Source: Luteibacter flocculans (GTDB lineage Bacteria > Pseudomonadota > Gammaproteobacteria > Xanthomonadales > Rhodanobacteraceae). From it: a stretch of 64,000 nucleotides of DNA. The DNA lies in contig NZ_CP063231.1 in NCBI RefSeq assembly GCF_023612255.1, positions 912,001 through 976,000 on the forward strand, written 5' to 3'. Both the position numbers and the translations under genes were made by a program. Shown here in pieces: positions 18,382-28,511 of this stretch. Below the pieces are notes generated by a model. That model did no database searches. It was not told the DNA's origin and was given only the letters and a program-made list of their open reading frames with translations. Position 1 is the stretch's first letter; the number at the start of each line of letters is the position of its first letter.

Positions 18382-19530
18382 ATGAGCGATACCACCACCC
18401 AGCCCAAGGCCAAGAAGTCCGTCGCGCTGTCCGGCGTGGCCGCGGGCAATACCGCGCTGTGCACGGTCGGCCGCAGCGGCAACGATCTGCATTACCGCGG
18501 CTACGACATCCACGACCTCGCCGCCAAGGGCTCGTTCGAGGAAGTGGCCTACCTGCTCGTGCACGGCGTGCTGCCGAACTGGATGGAGCTGAACGCCTAT
18601 CGCGCCAAGCTGAAGCGCCTGCGTGGCCTGCCGGCACCGGTGAAGAGCGCGCTGGAGCTGCTGCCCGCGGCGACCCATCCGATGGACGTGATGCGTACCG
18701 GTGCCTCCGTGCTCGGCACGGTGCTGCCCGAGAAGGACGATCACAACGTGACCGGCGCGCGCGACATCGCCGACCGGCTGATGGCGAGCTTCGGCTCCAT
18801 GCTGCTTTACTGGTATCACTTCAGCCACAACGGCAAGCGCGTCGAGACCGAGACCGACGACGATTCCATCGCCGCGCACTTCCTGCACGTGCTTCACGGC
18901 CGCAAGCCGAGCGAGCTGCATTCGCACGCGCTGGATCGCTCGCTGGTGCTCTACGCCGAGCACGAGTTCAACGCCAGCACGTTCGCCGCGCGCGTCATTG
19001 CGGGTACCGGCTCGGACATGTACTCGGCCATCACCGGTGCCATCGGTGCGCTGCGCGGCCCGAAGCATGGCGGCGCGAACGAAGTGGCGATGGAAATCAT
19101 TGCGCGTTATCGCGATGCCGCCGAAGCGGAAGCCGACATCCGTGCGCGTGTCGAGCGCAAGGAAATCATCATTGGCTTCGGTCATCCGGTCTACACGGTG
19201 TCCGATCCGCGCAACGAGATCATCAAGGAGATCTCGCGCAAGCTCTGCACCGACGGCGGCAATCCGCGGCTGTTCGAAGTGTCGGAGCGCATTGAGAAGC
19301 TGATGTGGGAACTGAAGAAGATGTTCCCGAACCTCGATTGGTACTCGGCGTCGGCGTATCACATGATGGGCGTGCCGACGGCGATGTTCACGCCGCTGTT
19401 TGTCATTGCGCGCACGTCCGGTTGGAGCGCACATGTGATCGAGCAGCGTCAGGACGGCAAGATCATCCGTCCCAGCGCGAACTACACCGGCCCGGAAGAC
19501 CAGACGTACACGCCGATCGAGAAGCGCTGA
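18382..19530 (+). CDS. prpC: 2-methylcitrate synthase
   Basis: Citrate synthase family enzyme of 382 residues that condenses propionyl-CoA with oxaloacetate. The short length and start ([27 protein letters not shown]) are typical of 2-methylcitrate synthases. Active-site residues are in [25 protein letters not shown] (His at about residue 268) and the late [20 protein letters not shown] block. It forms an operon with prpB. prpD is not next to it but at 28512, about 9 kb downstream. Confidence 0.97.
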   Translation: MSDTTTQPKAKKSVALSGVAAGNTALCTVGRSGNDLHYRGYDIHDLAAKGSFEEVAYLLVHGVLPNWMELNAYRAKLKRLRGLPAPVKSALELLPAATHPMDVMRTGASVLGTVLPEKDDHNVTGARDIADRLMASFGSMLLYWYHFSHNGKRVETETDDDSIAAHFLHVLHGRKPSELHSHALDRSLVLYAEHEFNASTFAARVIAGTGSDMYSAITGAIGALRGPKHGGANEVAMEIIARYRDAAEAEADIRARVERKEIIIGFGHPVYTVSDPRNEIIKEISRKLCTDGGNPRLFEVSERIEKLMWELKKMFPNLDWYSASAYHMMGVPTAMFTPLFVIARTSGWSAHVIEQRQDGKIIRPSANYTGPEDQTYTPIEKR

Positions 19531-19544
19531 TCTGTCCGATTAGG

Positions 19545-19603
19545 GGGCTGCTATAGCGGTGAGGGGAACCACGCCTGTGGGGCTGCTATAGCGGCTCCCA
19601 CAG
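19545..19603. repeat. Intergenic palindromic repeat, family B, copy 2
   Basis: Two inverted segments containing GCTGCTATAGCGG and a near palindrome at 19575-19603 (CTGTGGGGCTGC...GGCTCCCACAG) match the arms of the family B element at 7488. The element begins 14 bases after the prpC stop. Confidence 0.8.
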
Positions 19604-19655
19604 TGCTCCCACAGTGCCGATCCTTAGCCTTGTCGCCGCCGCGCTGATGAATCGG

Positions 19656-19722
19656 GTGGGAGCCAGCCTGCTGGCGATGGGTGCTTGCCGCGAGCACCCA
19701 TCGCCAGCAGGCTGGCTCCCAC
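19656..19722. repeat. Intergenic palindromic repeat, family A, copy with perfect 30-bp arms
   Basis: The left arm (19656-19685) and right arm (19693-19722) are exact reverse complements over 30 bases with a 7-base loop TGCCGCG. The last 12 bases of the right arm, GCTGGCTCCCAC, are also the start of the first 15-bp unit of the adjacent tandem array, so the array seems to have grown from this arm. Confidence 0.9.
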
Positions 19723-20022
19723 CAAGCTGGCTCCCACCAAGCGGGCTCCCACCAAGCGGGCTCCCACCAAGCGGGCTCCCACCAAGCTGGCTCCCACCAA
19801 GCGGGCTCCCACCAAGCGGGCTCCCACCAAGCTGGCTCCCACCAAGCGGGCTCCCACCAAGCGGGCTCCCACCAAGCGGGCTCCCACCAAGCGGGCTCCC
19901 ACCAAGCGGGCTCCCACCAAGCGGGCTCCCACCAAGCGGGTCCCCACCAAGCGGGTCCCCACCAAGCGGGCTGCCACCAAGCGGGTTCCCACCAAGCGGG
20001 TTCCCATCGAGCGGGCTGCCAC
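19711..20022. repeat. 15-bp minisatellite, 20 full units plus a 12-base partial unit
   Basis: The consensus unit is GCGGGCTCCCACCAA. Units 1, 2, 6 and 9 read GCTGG in place of GCGGG, units 16-20 carry scattered substitutions (GGTCCCC, GGCTGCC, GGTTCCC, CATCGA), and the rest are identical. Because 15 is a multiple of three and no unit holds a stop codon, several frames are open on both strands (for example repeated Pro-Thr-Lys-Arg-Ala); none has a ribosome binding site, so I do not call a gene. The array lies between prpC and the 3' end of fadH. Confidence 0.95.
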
Positions 20023-20034
20023 TAGGGACGGCGG

Positions 20035-22391
<2,357 letters not shown>

Positions 22392-23318
22392 ATGCGCAAG
22401 ACTCTTATCGCCACGGCGATCTGCCTCGGTATCGGATTGGCCCTTCCGGCCATGGCTGACGACACCCAGACCGGTGGTTCGGGCCCGAGCGCCCAGCGCC
22501 GTTCGATGGCCATCCAGTACTCCGACAGCTCGACCTATACCGACAGCTCGACCCACACCAACACCAACACGACCTCGGGATCGTTCAACACGACCAATGC
22601 CGTCTCGTACACGACGCTCAACGGAAGCGTCAGCAACGTGGGCGTAAGCGGCATCGGCAACGTCGCACGCAACCTCGGCAATGCCAACGGCGGACGCGGA
22701 GGATCGGGCGGCGATGGCTACGGCGCCACCGGATACGGCGGCGATGGTGGAAGCGGCGGCGATGGCGGTAACGCACGGGCGCGTGGCGCGGTCGGTGGCG
22801 ACGGATCGTCGTCCAGCGGCGACGCGGGCGCGATGACCGCCGCCATGGGCGGTCGCGCTTCCGGCAACGGCGGGGATGCCAGCGGCGACGGCGGCAACGC
22901 TCGCTCGCGCGGCGCAGGCGGCGGCGCCCCGACGGGCGGCTCGACGGCGAGCACCGGCGGCGCCAGTGCCAGCACGGGCGGCGCGGGCACCTCGGGCGAC
23001 GGCACCAGCACGGCCACCGGTGGTACCGGAACGGGCGGCGCGGGCGGTGAAGCCATGGCGGCCGGCGGCGCCGGTGGCGCGGGCGGTGCGGGCGCGTCCG
23101 GCACGGGCGGTTCGGGCTCGGGCGCGGATGGCGGTGCCGGTGGCGCGGGCGGAACGGCGTATGCCGACGCGGGCTCTTTCAGCATGGCCAACAACATGGG
23201 CAGCGCGGGCGCCGCGGCGGCCGGTATCTCCAACTTCGCGCAGAACAGTGGCGCGGCGTCGTTGATCCAGCAGGGCGTGAACGTCCAGGCCAACCTGAGC
23301 GTGGGTTCGGCTCCGTAA
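22392..23318 (+). CDS. Gly-rich exported protein, first gene of a Fap-like operon
   Basis: Protein of 308 residues with a clear signal peptide (MRKTLIATAICLGIGLALP, then AMADD). After a Ser/Thr/Asn-rich segment (DSSTYTDSSTHTNTNTTSGS) comes TTLNGSVSNVGVSGIGNVARNLGN, then about 170 residues of Gly/Ala/Ser/Asp repeats (GGDGG, GGAGG, STGG) that resemble mycobacterial PGRS domains. It ends with NNMGSAGAAAAGISNFAQNSGAASLIQQGVNVQANL. The ATG follows GGAGAATCTCCC. I cannot assign a known family. Its place at the head of an operon with a C39 peptidase and a FapF-like transporter suggests it is the major exported, perhaps fibril-forming, substrate. A perfect 12-bp stem-loop follows the stop. Confidence 0.8.
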   Translation: MRKTLIATAICLGIGLALPAMADDTQTGGSGPSAQRRSMAIQYSDSSTYTDSSTHTNTNTTSGSFNTTNAVSYTTLNGSVSNVGVSGIGNVARNLGNANGGRGGSGGDGYGATGYGGDGGSGGDGGNARARGAVGGDGSSSSGDAGAMTAAMGGRASGNGGDASGDGGNARSRGAGGGAPTGGSTASTGGASASTGGAGTSGDGTSTATGGTGTGGAGGEAMAAGGAGGAGGAGASGTGGSGSGADGGAGGAGGTAYADAGSFSMANNMGSAGAAAAGISNFAQNSGAASLIQQGVNVQANLSVGSAP

Positions 23319-23335
23319 GGCAGTCACGGCAAGGA

Positions 23336-23363
23336 GACCACGGAGCGCGAGCGCTCCGTGGTC
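23336..23363 (+). promoter_or_regulatory. Intercistronic stem-loop in the Fap-like operon
   Basis: GACCACGGAGCG and CGCTCCGTGGTC form a perfect 12-bp stem around a CGAG loop. There is no T-run, so it is probably not a full terminator. A stem-loop at this place could protect the 3' end of the upstream mRNA or partly terminate transcription, giving more of the first protein than of the export machinery. Confidence 0.65.
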
Positions 23364-23400
23364 GTCCCGACGCAGTGCTGGACACCTTGAGGAGAACCCC

Positions 23401-23766
23401 ATGCGGCAGATTCGCGCACATCGAATGCAGGTGGCGGTCGCGCTGCTCGCCATCGTCGGCAGCGTCGGCGTGGCCTGTGCCACGCCAGCCGGAAACGAAC
23501 CACCTCCGCCGTCCTTCGGCCAGGCCACGAGCAGTGAGCGGCTGGAAGGCATGACCGGTGGCACCAACACCACCAACAACATCAACCAGCAGACGCTCAA
23601 CGGCACCATGAGCAACACCGAAGCCAGCGACACCGTCAGCGGCGGCAACGTCGTCTCGGGCACGGCATTCGGCAACGCCGCCGGACTGCCCACGGTGATC
23701 CAGAACTCCGGCAACAACGTACTGATCCAGAACTCGACCATCGTCACCGTGCGGATGAACCCGTGA
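23401..23766 (+). CDS. Small exported Asn-rich protein of the Fap-like operon
   Basis: Protein of 121 residues with a signal peptide ending near VGVACA. The mature part is rich in Asn, Thr, Ser and Gly: GGTNTTNNINQQTLNGTMSN, then SGGNVVSGTAFGNAAG and the C-terminal VIQNSGNNVLIQNSTIVTV. The TLNG-x2-SN and QNSG-x3-LIQ motifs also occur in the Gly-rich protein upstream. This is the composition of a minor curli- or Fap-type subunit, but it matches no family I can name. The ATG has GAGGAG about 7 bases before it, and the stop overlaps the GTG start of the peptidase gene (GTGA). Confidence 0.75.
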   Translation: MRQIRAHRMQVAVALLAIVGSVGVACATPAGNEPPPPSFGQATSSERLEGMTGGTNTTNNINQQTLNGTMSNTEASDTVSGGNVVSGTAFGNAAGLPTVIQNSGNNVLIQNSTIVTVRMNP

Positions 23767-24446
23767 AGGTCGCCTGCGCCCTCGCTCTCGCCTTGCTGCT
23801 GGCAATGCCTGCCGCTTCGGCGATGAAGGCGGAGGTGCAGACGAGTCCGGGTACGTCCTATCCGGTGCGGATGACCAGCCTGAAGGAAGCCCGCTTCCGC
23901 AATACCATCCGGCAGAAATATGACTTCAGTTGCGGCTCCGCGGCCGTGGCGACGCTGCTCACCTACCAGTACGGTTATCCGGTGGACGAGCAGTCTGCCT
24001 TCGACGTCATGTTCTCGCACGGCGACCAGGCGAAGATCGGCAAGGAAGGTTTCTCGCTGCTCGACATCAAGCGCTTCCTCGCCGCGCAGGGCTTCGACGC
24101 CGACGGCTTCGAGGTACCGCTGGAACGACTCGACGACGAAGGCATTCCCGCCATCGTGCTGATCAACGAGCGGGGCTATCACCACTTCGTGGTGGTGAAG
24201 GGGTACAAGAACGGCCGCGTGCTGGTGGGCGATCCCGCCCGTGGAACGCGTTCCATGTCGAAGCGACGCTTCGACGACATGTGGACCAATCACGTCGTGT
24301 TCGTCATTCACAACCGGCGCGATCGCGCCATCTTCAACAGTCCTCGCGATTGGGCCGTGGCTCCCGCGGCGCCCATCGGGGAAGGCATCGAGCGGAACGG
24401 ACTTGCGCCGATCGTCATGCCCAAGCGCGGACCGGGGGATATATGA
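23763..24446 (+). CDS. C39 family peptidase, FapD-like
   Basis: Exported or periplasmic papain-fold protease of 227 residues. A signal peptide (ALALALLLAMPAASA) precedes the C39 domain with catalytic Cys57 in YDFSCGSAAVATLLTYQYG, His141 in YHHFVVVKGY and Asp157 in VGDPARG. Bacteriocin exporters carry C39 domains fused to ABC transporters; a free-standing C39 protein in an operon with a coiled-coil beta-barrel transporter is the FapD arrangement of Pseudomonas. It is likely needed to process or release the exported subunits. The start is GTG at 23763, overlapping the previous stop; the next gene starts inside its stop (ATGA). Confidence 0.85.
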   Translation: MKVACALALALLLAMPAASAMKAEVQTSPGTSYPVRMTSLKEARFRNTIRQKYDFSCGSAAVATLLTYQYGYPVDEQSAFDVMFSHGDQAKIGKEGFSLLDIKRFLAAQGFDADGFEVPLERLDDEGIPAIVLINERGYHHFVVVKGYKNGRVLVGDPARGTRSMSKRRFDDMWTNHVVFVIHNRRDRAIFNSPRDWAVAPAAPIGEGIERNGLAPIVMPKRGPGDI

Positions 24447-25018
24447 AAACCCTAATCCTCATGATCGCCGCCCTGAGCGGAGGGCTATGCGCTGCGGCGA
24501 CGGCGGCGGACTTCCCCGCCGAGCGCGCGATCGCCGATGCGCGGCTGGACCGCATACGCGGCGGCTTCGACTTTGGCGACAACCTGCGCGCTTCGTTCGC
24601 CCTGCAGCGCACCGTGCTGATCAATGGCATGGAAACGATGCGCACCACGATCAACGTGCCCGACATCGCCAACATCACACGCGAACAGGCGACCGCCTTG
24701 CAGGACGCATTGCGCACCACCGTCGTCACCAACGGAGCAGGCCTCGTGGCCGGTGCCGTTCCGGTCACTCCGGGTAGCGCGCCGCTGCCGACCAACGCGC
24801 CGAACACTGCGCCAGCGGTCGCGGCGCAGGCACCCACGTTCACCGCCACGCTGCCCGCGTCGACGTCGCCGGGGCTCATCGTGCAGAACTCGCTCGACAA
24901 TCAGGCCATCTCGGCCACTACCACCATCGACACCTCGGTCAACACGGCGCACATGCTGGAAAGCATGCGTGTCGCCGAGTCGGTGCATGACGCGGTGATC
25001 CAGTTCAGGGGGAACTAA
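24443..25018 (+). CDS. Exported protein of the Fap-like operon (possible FapE-like subunit)
   Basis: Protein of 191 residues. A signal peptide (LILMIAALSGGLCAAATAAD) is followed by RLDRIRGGFDFGDNLRASFALQRTVLINGMETM, a Pro/Ala-rich middle and a C-terminal region GLIVQNSLDNQAISATTTIDTSVN. The QNS motif recalls those in the other two exported proteins of the operon. The double-glycine-like DRIRGG sequence near residues 37-42 resembles peptides cut by C39 proteases, which is suggestive only. It overlaps the peptidase stop (ATGA) with GGGGG before the start, and its stop is 3 bases from the transporter ATG. I cannot name the family. Confidence 0.75.
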   Translation: MKTLILMIAALSGGLCAAATAADFPAERAIADARLDRIRGGFDFGDNLRASFALQRTVLINGMETMRTTINVPDIANITREQATALQDALRTTVVTNGAGLVAGAVPVTPGSAPLPTNAPNTAPAVAAQAPTFTATLPASTSPGLIVQNSLDNQAISATTTIDTSVNTAHMLESMRVAESVHDAVIQFRGN

Positions 25019-25021
25019 CGC

Positions 25022-26416
25022 ATGGTTCGCAATGGCAGGGTGATCCAGGCAAGAACATGTGCTGGCGCATTGGCGCTGGTCGCGCTTCCCTTATGGTCCG
25101 GCACATGTTTAGCGCAGTCGGCGGCGGCCACCGATCCGGTACTGCGCGAGAAGATCGATGCGCAGGGCCGTCGTATCGACGAGATGCGCAGCCGCATGGC
25201 CGAGCAGTTGGCCCAGCTCGAACAGATGAAGCGCGAGCTCGCCGTGCAGGAACGGCAATACAACGACCTACGCCAGGCGGTCGGGATCGGCGCGCTGGAG
25301 CAGGCGCGCGGTGGCTCGGCGGCACTCGCCGATCCACGTGCGCAGGCGGACCCGGCGCAGGAAACGCCATCGGCGCCGCCACCGGGCGCGCCATCGCCTG
25401 GGGCGGCTGCACCCGTGGTCGCTACCCAGCCCGTGGGGCGTCGGCCCGAACAGGACGAGCGTCCGCCGGAAGTCGCACCCATCTTCGACCAGCCCGGCGT
25501 CCTCACACCGCGCGGCCGCCTCATCGTCGAACCGTCGTACCAGTACGGCTATTCCTCCAGCGACCGCGTTGCCCTTGTGGGCTACACAGTCATCCCCGCG
25601 ATCCTCATCGGCCTGGTGGACGTCCGCCAGGTGAAGACCACCACGCAGACGGGCGCGGTGGCGTTCCGTTATGGATTGACCAATCGCATGGAAGTGGAGG
25701 TGCGTATTCCGTACGTGGATACGCATACCGACACGATCAGCCGCGAAATCTTCACGGGCACCGCGCAGGATCGGTTGTTCACGACGAGCGGCAAGGGCCT
25801 CGGCGATATCGAAGCGACCTTGCGCTACCAGATCAACGACGGCGGTGCGGACAAGCCGTATTACATCGGGTGGTTTCGCGCCAAGTCGCGCACGGGTCGC
25901 GATCCCTTCGAAGTCACCAGCGACTGCGTGACGCGTTGCGTCGAGAACCTCACCGGCACGGGCCTGCCGTTGCGCAATCCGACCGGCTCCGGCTTCTATT
26001 CCGCACAACTCGGTGTGACCTGGTTGTATCCGTCCGACCCCGTCGTGTTCTTTGGCAACCTCAGCTATCTGCACAACTTTGAACGCAAGAACGTCAGTCG
26101 CAACGTGCTTGCTGCGGGCAAGCAGTTCCTCGGCGACATCAAGGCCGGCGATATTGCCGACATCAGCATCGGCATGGGCTTGTCGCTCAACGAGAAGGCG
26201 TCGATCAGCATCGGTTACGACCAGGCCTTCGTGGCACGCACGACGCAGAACGGCCATCCGTTGGCTGCATCGGCGCGATCCACACTGGGATCGCTGCTGA
26301 TCGGTGGTTCGTATCGCTTCAACGACAAGGAAACGTTGAACGTCACGCTAGGCGTCGGCATCACGCGCGATACGCCCGATACGACGGTCACCGTGCGGCT
26401 ACCCATCACGCTCTGA
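25022..26416 (+). CDS. FapF-like outer-membrane transporter
   Basis: Protein of 464 residues. A signal peptide ends near CLAQS. Residues of about 37-82 (DPVLREKIDAQGRRIDEMRS onward) form a heptad-rich coiled coil, a Pro/Ala-rich linker covers about 100-150, and the rest is a beta-barrel with alternating aromatic strands ending in TVTVRLPITL. Coiled coil plus barrel is the design of FapF, the trimeric pore that exports Fap amyloid subunits across the outer membrane; many relatives are simply annotated as transporter. It is the last gene of the coupled operon and follows the C39 peptidase and putative subunits. Confidence 0.8.
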   Translation: MVRNGRVIQARTCAGALALVALPLWSGTCLAQSAAATDPVLREKIDAQGRRIDEMRSRMAEQLAQLEQMKRELAVQERQYNDLRQAVGIGALEQARGGSAALADPRAQADPAQETPSAPPPGAPSPGAAAPVVATQPVGRRPEQDERPPEVAPIFDQPGVLTPRGRLIVEPSYQYGYSSSDRVALVGYTVIPAILIGLVDVRQVKTTTQTGAVAFRYGLTNRMEVEVRIPYVDTHTDTISREIFTGTAQDRLFTTSGKGLGDIEATLRYQINDGGADKPYYIGWFRAKSRTGRDPFEVTSDCVTRCVENLTGTGLPLRNPTGSGFYSAQLGVTWLYPSDPVVFFGNLSYLHNFERKNVSRNVLAAGKQFLGDIKAGDIADISIGMGLSLNEKASISIGYDQAFVARTTQNGHPLAASARSTLGSLLIGGSYRFNDKETLNVTLGVGITRDTPDTTVTVRLPITL

Positions 26417-26569
26417 CGCGCTCTGCGCGCTATTTCACGAACGCTTCACCGTATGCGGGCGCTTTCGTTTGAAACGCGCGCGGGTTCCCGTGCACGTAAC
26501 AAACACGTAAGGGCTCGTTAAGATTTCGCTCGGGGGTACAACACAAATACTTTGCAGGGAGTTTTATCA

Positions 26570-27427
26570 ATGCGCACTCGTCCACATCGTCACGCCAAGG
26601 TCGCCACGGGCTTGGCCATTGCTTCTCTTGCCGTCTTTGGTGCCACTGCGCATGCGCAGGACAGCAGCAACAAGAAATCCCAGTCGCCCGCACTGGATAA
26701 CATCAGCCTGTGGGTGGGTGGTTACTACACCAACAACGACACGACGATCGGCGCGAAGACCGGTGTCCTCAACACCAGCGGCGACGTCAATCTCGAAGAC
26801 GATCTCGACTTCAAGAAGCACAAGACGGTGCCGCGCGTGCGCCTCGACTTCCTGATCGGCGAGCACCAGGGCTTCACCTTCGATTACTACCAGGTCGATC
26901 GCTCGCATTCGAAGTCGCTGTCCGAGCAGATCAACTTCCTCGGCAACCCGATTCAGGCCGACGCCTACGTCAAGGGTGATCTGAAGTTCACCTTCGGCAG
27001 CGCGGCGTACAAGTGGTGGTTCGGTACGGGCAACGATGTGTTCGGCGTCGGCCTGGGTGCCGCTTACTACAAGGTCGAAGCCAGCATCTACGGCACGGCC
27101 TCGGCAGCAGGGCAGACCGTCTCCGACGGCGCGTCGACCAACACCAACGCCTGGGCGCCGAACCTGCAGTTGGGCTGGCGCCATGCGTTCAACGACCAGT
27201 GGCGCATGTACGTCAACGCCTCGGGCGTGAAGAAGAATGGCGGCTCGCTCAACGGCCACATCTGGGACGCTGCTGTCGGCGTCGAGTGGTTCCCGTGGCA
27301 GAACGTGGGCTTTGGCGCCGAATACGCCTACACCCGCATCAAGCTCAATCAGGACAAGAGCCGCTACGACCTCAACCTCGACATGAAGCTCCACGGTCCC
27401 GCGGCCTACGTGCGTTTTCGTTTCTGA
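26570..27427 (+). CDS. Predicted outer-membrane beta-barrel protein
   Basis: Protein of 285 residues with a signal peptide (AKVATGLAIASLAVFGATAHAQD) and a barrel-like mature part: LWVGGYYTNNDTT, VRLDFLIGEHQGFTFDYYQV, FTFGSAAYKWWFG, VFGVGLGAAYYKV, with strands ending in the C-terminal Phe (AAYVRFRF) recognised by the BAM complex. The family and ligand are unknown to me. GGAG lies 8 bases before the ATG; 153 non-coding bases separate it from the Fap-like operon, so it is probably transcribed alone and ends at the terminator at 27455. Confidence 0.85.
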   Translation: MRTRPHRHAKVATGLAIASLAVFGATAHAQDSSNKKSQSPALDNISLWVGGYYTNNDTTIGAKTGVLNTSGDVNLEDDLDFKKHKTVPRVRLDFLIGEHQGFTFDYYQVDRSHSKSLSEQINFLGNPIQADAYVKGDLKFTFGSAAYKWWFGTGNDVFGVGLGAAYYKVEASIYGTASAAGQTVSDGASTNTNAWAPNLQLGWRHAFNDQWRMYVNASGVKKNGGSLNGHIWDAAVGVEWFPWQNVGFGAEYAYTRIKLNQDKSRYDLNLDMKLHGPAAYVRFRF

Positions 27428-27454
27428 TTCCCGCTGTTCCGGGGAAGTCCAGGA

Positions 27455-27479
27455 GGGCCGCCGCGAGGCGGCCCTTTTT
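27455..27479 (+). terminator. Rho-independent terminator after the outer-membrane protein gene
   Basis: GGGCCGCC and GGCGGCCC form an 8-bp perfect stem with a GCGA loop, followed by TTTTT. It is 27 bases after the stop codon. Confidence 0.92.
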
Positions 27480-27534
27480 CTTTGGCTGGCTCAGACGCCA
27501 GGCGCGAGGGCTGAGCCGAGCGGGGACATCGCCA

Positions 27535-28218
27535 TCAAGCGCCTGCCGCCCGACGGCGCGCTCGACGCGCCCACAGCCAGCCGCCGCCGCAGATGCCTGC
27601 CACCAGCAGCACGTCCAGCGTCCACGGCGCCCACGGACGCGCTTCGAACCACGGCGCCACCAGGTGATCGTGAGCGATCATGCGCGCGGCGGTCCAGGCG
27701 ATCGCGCCCGCACCGATGTAGACGACGACCGGGAAGCGCTCGATGAGCTTCAGGATCAAGGTCGAGCCCCAGACCACCAGCGGCACGCTTATCGCCAGGC
27801 CGAGTATCACCAGGCCCATGTGGCCCTTCGCCGCGCCGGCAATGGCCAGCACGTTGTCCAGGCCCATCAGCGCGTCCGCCACGATGATCGTGCGGATGGC
27901 CACCCAGAAGTTCGACGCGGGTGCGATGTTGGGATCGTGCTCCTCGTGCTTCAGCAGCTTCCAGGCGATGGGCAGCAACAGCAGGCCGCCCGCGAGCATC
28001 AGGCCCGGCAGCTTAAGGAGCCAGATCACGGCGAAGGTGAGCACGACACGTAGCGCGATCGCACCGAACGTTCCCCAGAACACGGCCTTCTTCTGGAGAT
28101 TCTTCGGCAGGTTGCGCGCGGCGAGCGCGATGACGATGGCGTTGTCGCCCGCCAGGACCAGGTCGAGGAGAACGATGGCGGCGAGGCCGGAAAAGAACTC
28201 GGGAGTGAGGAAATCCAT
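27535..28218 (-). CDS. TerC family integral membrane protein
   Basis: Membrane protein of 227 residues with about seven hydrophobic helices. LLDLVLAGDNAIVIALAARN and VADALMGLDNVLAIAGAAKG carry the repeated acidic GDN/LDN motifs typical of TerC/Alx proteins, which export manganese or protect metalloproteins. I chose the ATG at 28218 because TerC proteins start MDFLTPEFFSGLAA; the upstream ATG at 28251 adds residues of no known type. The leader on this strand contains a yybP-ykoY riboswitch, which strongly links the gene to manganese. Confidence 0.92.
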   Translation of the reverse strand: MDFLTPEFFSGLAAIVLLDLVLAGDNAIVIALAARNLPKNLQKKAVFWGTFGAIALRVVLTFAVIWLLKLPGLMLAGGLLLLPIAWKLLKHEEHDPNIAPASNFWVAIRTIIVADALMGLDNVLAIAGAAKGHMGLVILGLAISVPLVVWGSTLILKLIERFPVVVYIGAGAIAWTAARMIAHDHLVAPWFEARPWAPWTLDVLLVAGICGGGWLWARRARRRAAGA

Positions 28219-28261
28219 GCGGTGAGACCCTTCGCGCGCTGTGTGGACCAATGCGGCGGCG

Positions 28262-28405
28262 ACGGGTACGCGCGCCCGTCGTCACCGCAAAAGTCTCGTT
28301 CCCGGCGCAAAGCCACCGCGACGACCGGGATGCGTGGGGCATCCGTACTGACGATCGTGGCGCACGGGGCCAAGGAACGGCCCCGCGGAACTACTCCCCT
28401 TCGGG
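28262..28405 (-). promoter_or_regulatory. yybP-ykoY manganese riboswitch upstream of the TerC gene
   Basis: Read on the minus strand, the leader contains GAAGGGGAGTAG (GGGGAGTAG at 28391-28399), a strong hairpin CGGGGCC/GGCCCCG, the loop sequence GTCAGTAC, a second hairpin GGATGC/GCATCC and GGGAACGAGACTTTTGC (complement of 28281-28297). The GGGGAGUAG and CGAGACYUUUGC elements are the conserved core of the yybP-ykoY family, which binds Mn2+. A further hairpin GACGGG/CCCGTC lies between the aptamer and the start codon and could be the expression platform. The family normally sits before TerC/Alx or MntP genes, as here. Confidence 0.8.
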
Positions 28406-28418
28406 TGGTAGAGCCCGC

Positions 28419-28447
28419 ATTGTCCCCGTTGAGCTGCGCCGCGGCAA
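28419..28447 (-). promoter_or_regulatory. Promoter of the riboswitch-TerC transcript
   Basis: Read on the minus strand, TTGCCG (28442-28447) and GACAAT (28419-28424) are separated by 17 bases, a good sigma-70 arrangement. Transcription would start just before the riboswitch aptamer. A TAAAAT for the divergent prpD gene lies at 28471-28476 on the other strand. Confidence 0.55.
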
Positions 28448-28511
28448 GACACCAGAGGGGGGCGCCCGGTTAAAATCGTCGGCTTTCCCAACCCCCTCGC
28501 GAGTGAAGTCC

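Noticed and set aside
19656..20022. The 15-bp array as a CRISPR
   Set aside because: Units are directly adjacent with no unique spacers, the unit is far too short, and no cas gene is present.
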